Assembly: GCA_030748735.1 (NCBI GenBank)
Contig: JASMLK010000027.1
Coordinates: 1-64,000, forward strand
Length of the DNA stretch: 64,000 nucleotides
Reading direction: 5' to 3'
Source of the DNA: Myxococcota bacterium
GTDB taxonomy: Bacteria; Myxococcota_A; UBA9160; UBA4427
Every line of letters starts with the position of its first letter. The first letter of the stretch is position 1. Shown piece after piece: positions 63,767 through 64,000 of this stretch. The notes beneath the pieces are model-generated. The model had not been told where the DNA came from. It ran no database searches and saw only the letters and a list, made by a program, of their open reading frames with translations. The position numbers were made by a program, and so were the translations under genes.

Positions 63767-64000
63767 ATGCATACACAGAATCGAAACACCCCTTCGAACC
63801 AGACCGGAAGTCCAACGAAAGGCAGCGCATCAGCACGCCCCGCGAAGCTTATGCGAGCCGAAACCGGCTACCGCTACGTGTGGCCGAGACCCGATCCTTC
63901 CGAGCAGAAGCATCTCTACGAGAGGGTTTTCTACGAGAACGATCACCCCGGCATCCTGAACAAGATGGAGCGCGAGCTCGACTACTGGAATGCCATCTGG
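63767..64000 (+). CDS. N-terminal part of a probable SAM-dependent methyltransferase (right edge)
   Basis: An open frame from ATG 63767 runs off the window end with 78 codons. After a Ser/Thr/Asn-rich leader of about 28 residues comes MRAETGYRYVWPRPDPSEQ, then ERVFYENDHPGILNKMEREL and DYWNAIW. The FYE...P..l.rm..Dl.ww pattern is common at the start of class I methyltransferases of surface-glycan loci. The SAM motif itself would lie beyond the edge, so the family call is tentative. Confidence 0.55.
   Translation, partial: MHTQNRNTPSNQTGSPTKGSASARPAKLMRAETGYRYVWPRPDPSEQKHLYERVFYENDHPGILNKMERELDYWNAIW

Overview
The window is a GC-rich chromosomal segment (roughly two-thirds G+C by eye) from an aerobic or respiratory Gram-negative heterotroph. 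The best fit is a deltaproteobacterial-type lineage (Myxococcota or Desulfobacterota relatives). Points in favour are a mitochondrial-type EF-G standing alone, a PEP-CTERM sorting tail, lipoproteins and outer-membrane proteins, a CcmH-like protein with a wide-spaced Cys pair, a split peroxisome-type beta-oxidation pair, and methyl-branched C4/C5-CoA enzymes. This assignment is inference from gene content; there is no rRNA gene. I see no phage, transposase, integrase or CRISPR array.

Layout. 0-4 kb: the end of an unidentified protein, a histidine kinase remnant and a three-gene proton-translocating transhydrogenase. 4-11 kb: mesaconyl-CoA hydratase and malyl-CoA lyase flanking a receiver/CheX pair, then nadA, ccmH-like, cysE and a Cas4-like nuclease. 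11-18 kb: DUF1232, a catalytically dead-looking alpha/beta hydrolase, etfBA behind direct repeats, a PEP-CTERM remnant, efp, patatin and a WYL regulator. 18-30 kb: an M16 peptidase pair, small housekeeping genes, polyprenyl-phosphate-dependent sugar transferases, citrate synthase, a class IV PLP enzyme and a beta-barrel protein. 30-33 kb: two proteins of unknown function and a MaoC/SDR pair. 33.5-38 kb: a four-gene arsenic operon (ArsM-like, ArsS, TVP38, disulfide oxidoreductase). 38-47 kb: ROK kinase, SDR and a cell-surface glycan cluster with a NodU-type carbamoyltransferase, then TerB, dienelactone hydrolase and an SLC13 transporter. 48.6-55 kb: a CusCBA-type heavy-metal efflux operon with a small Cys-rich exported protein in front. 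55-60.4 kb: fusA and an infA-led operon. 60.5-64 kb: tRNA-Ser(CGA), a lower-GC stretch with a ClC channel and a broken trkH, and the start of a likely methyltransferase.

How the genes fit together. Transhydrogenase, EtfAB, citrate synthase, the MaoC/SDR pair and the Mch/Mcl pair fit fatty-acid and acetyl-CoA catabolism with acyl-CoA dehydrogenase electrons passing through ETF. The arsenic operon and the Cus-type pump are the metal/metalloid defence block. Two clusters build envelope glycans. The observations most worth following are the protein that joins four MshEN-like (candidate c-di-GMP-binding) repeats to a CheX phosphatase beside a lone receiver, the arsenosugar-type operon with its two accessory genes, the Cys-rich exported protein of the metal-efflux operon, and the triple CATYGCAATT repeat directly before the etfB ribosome-binding site.
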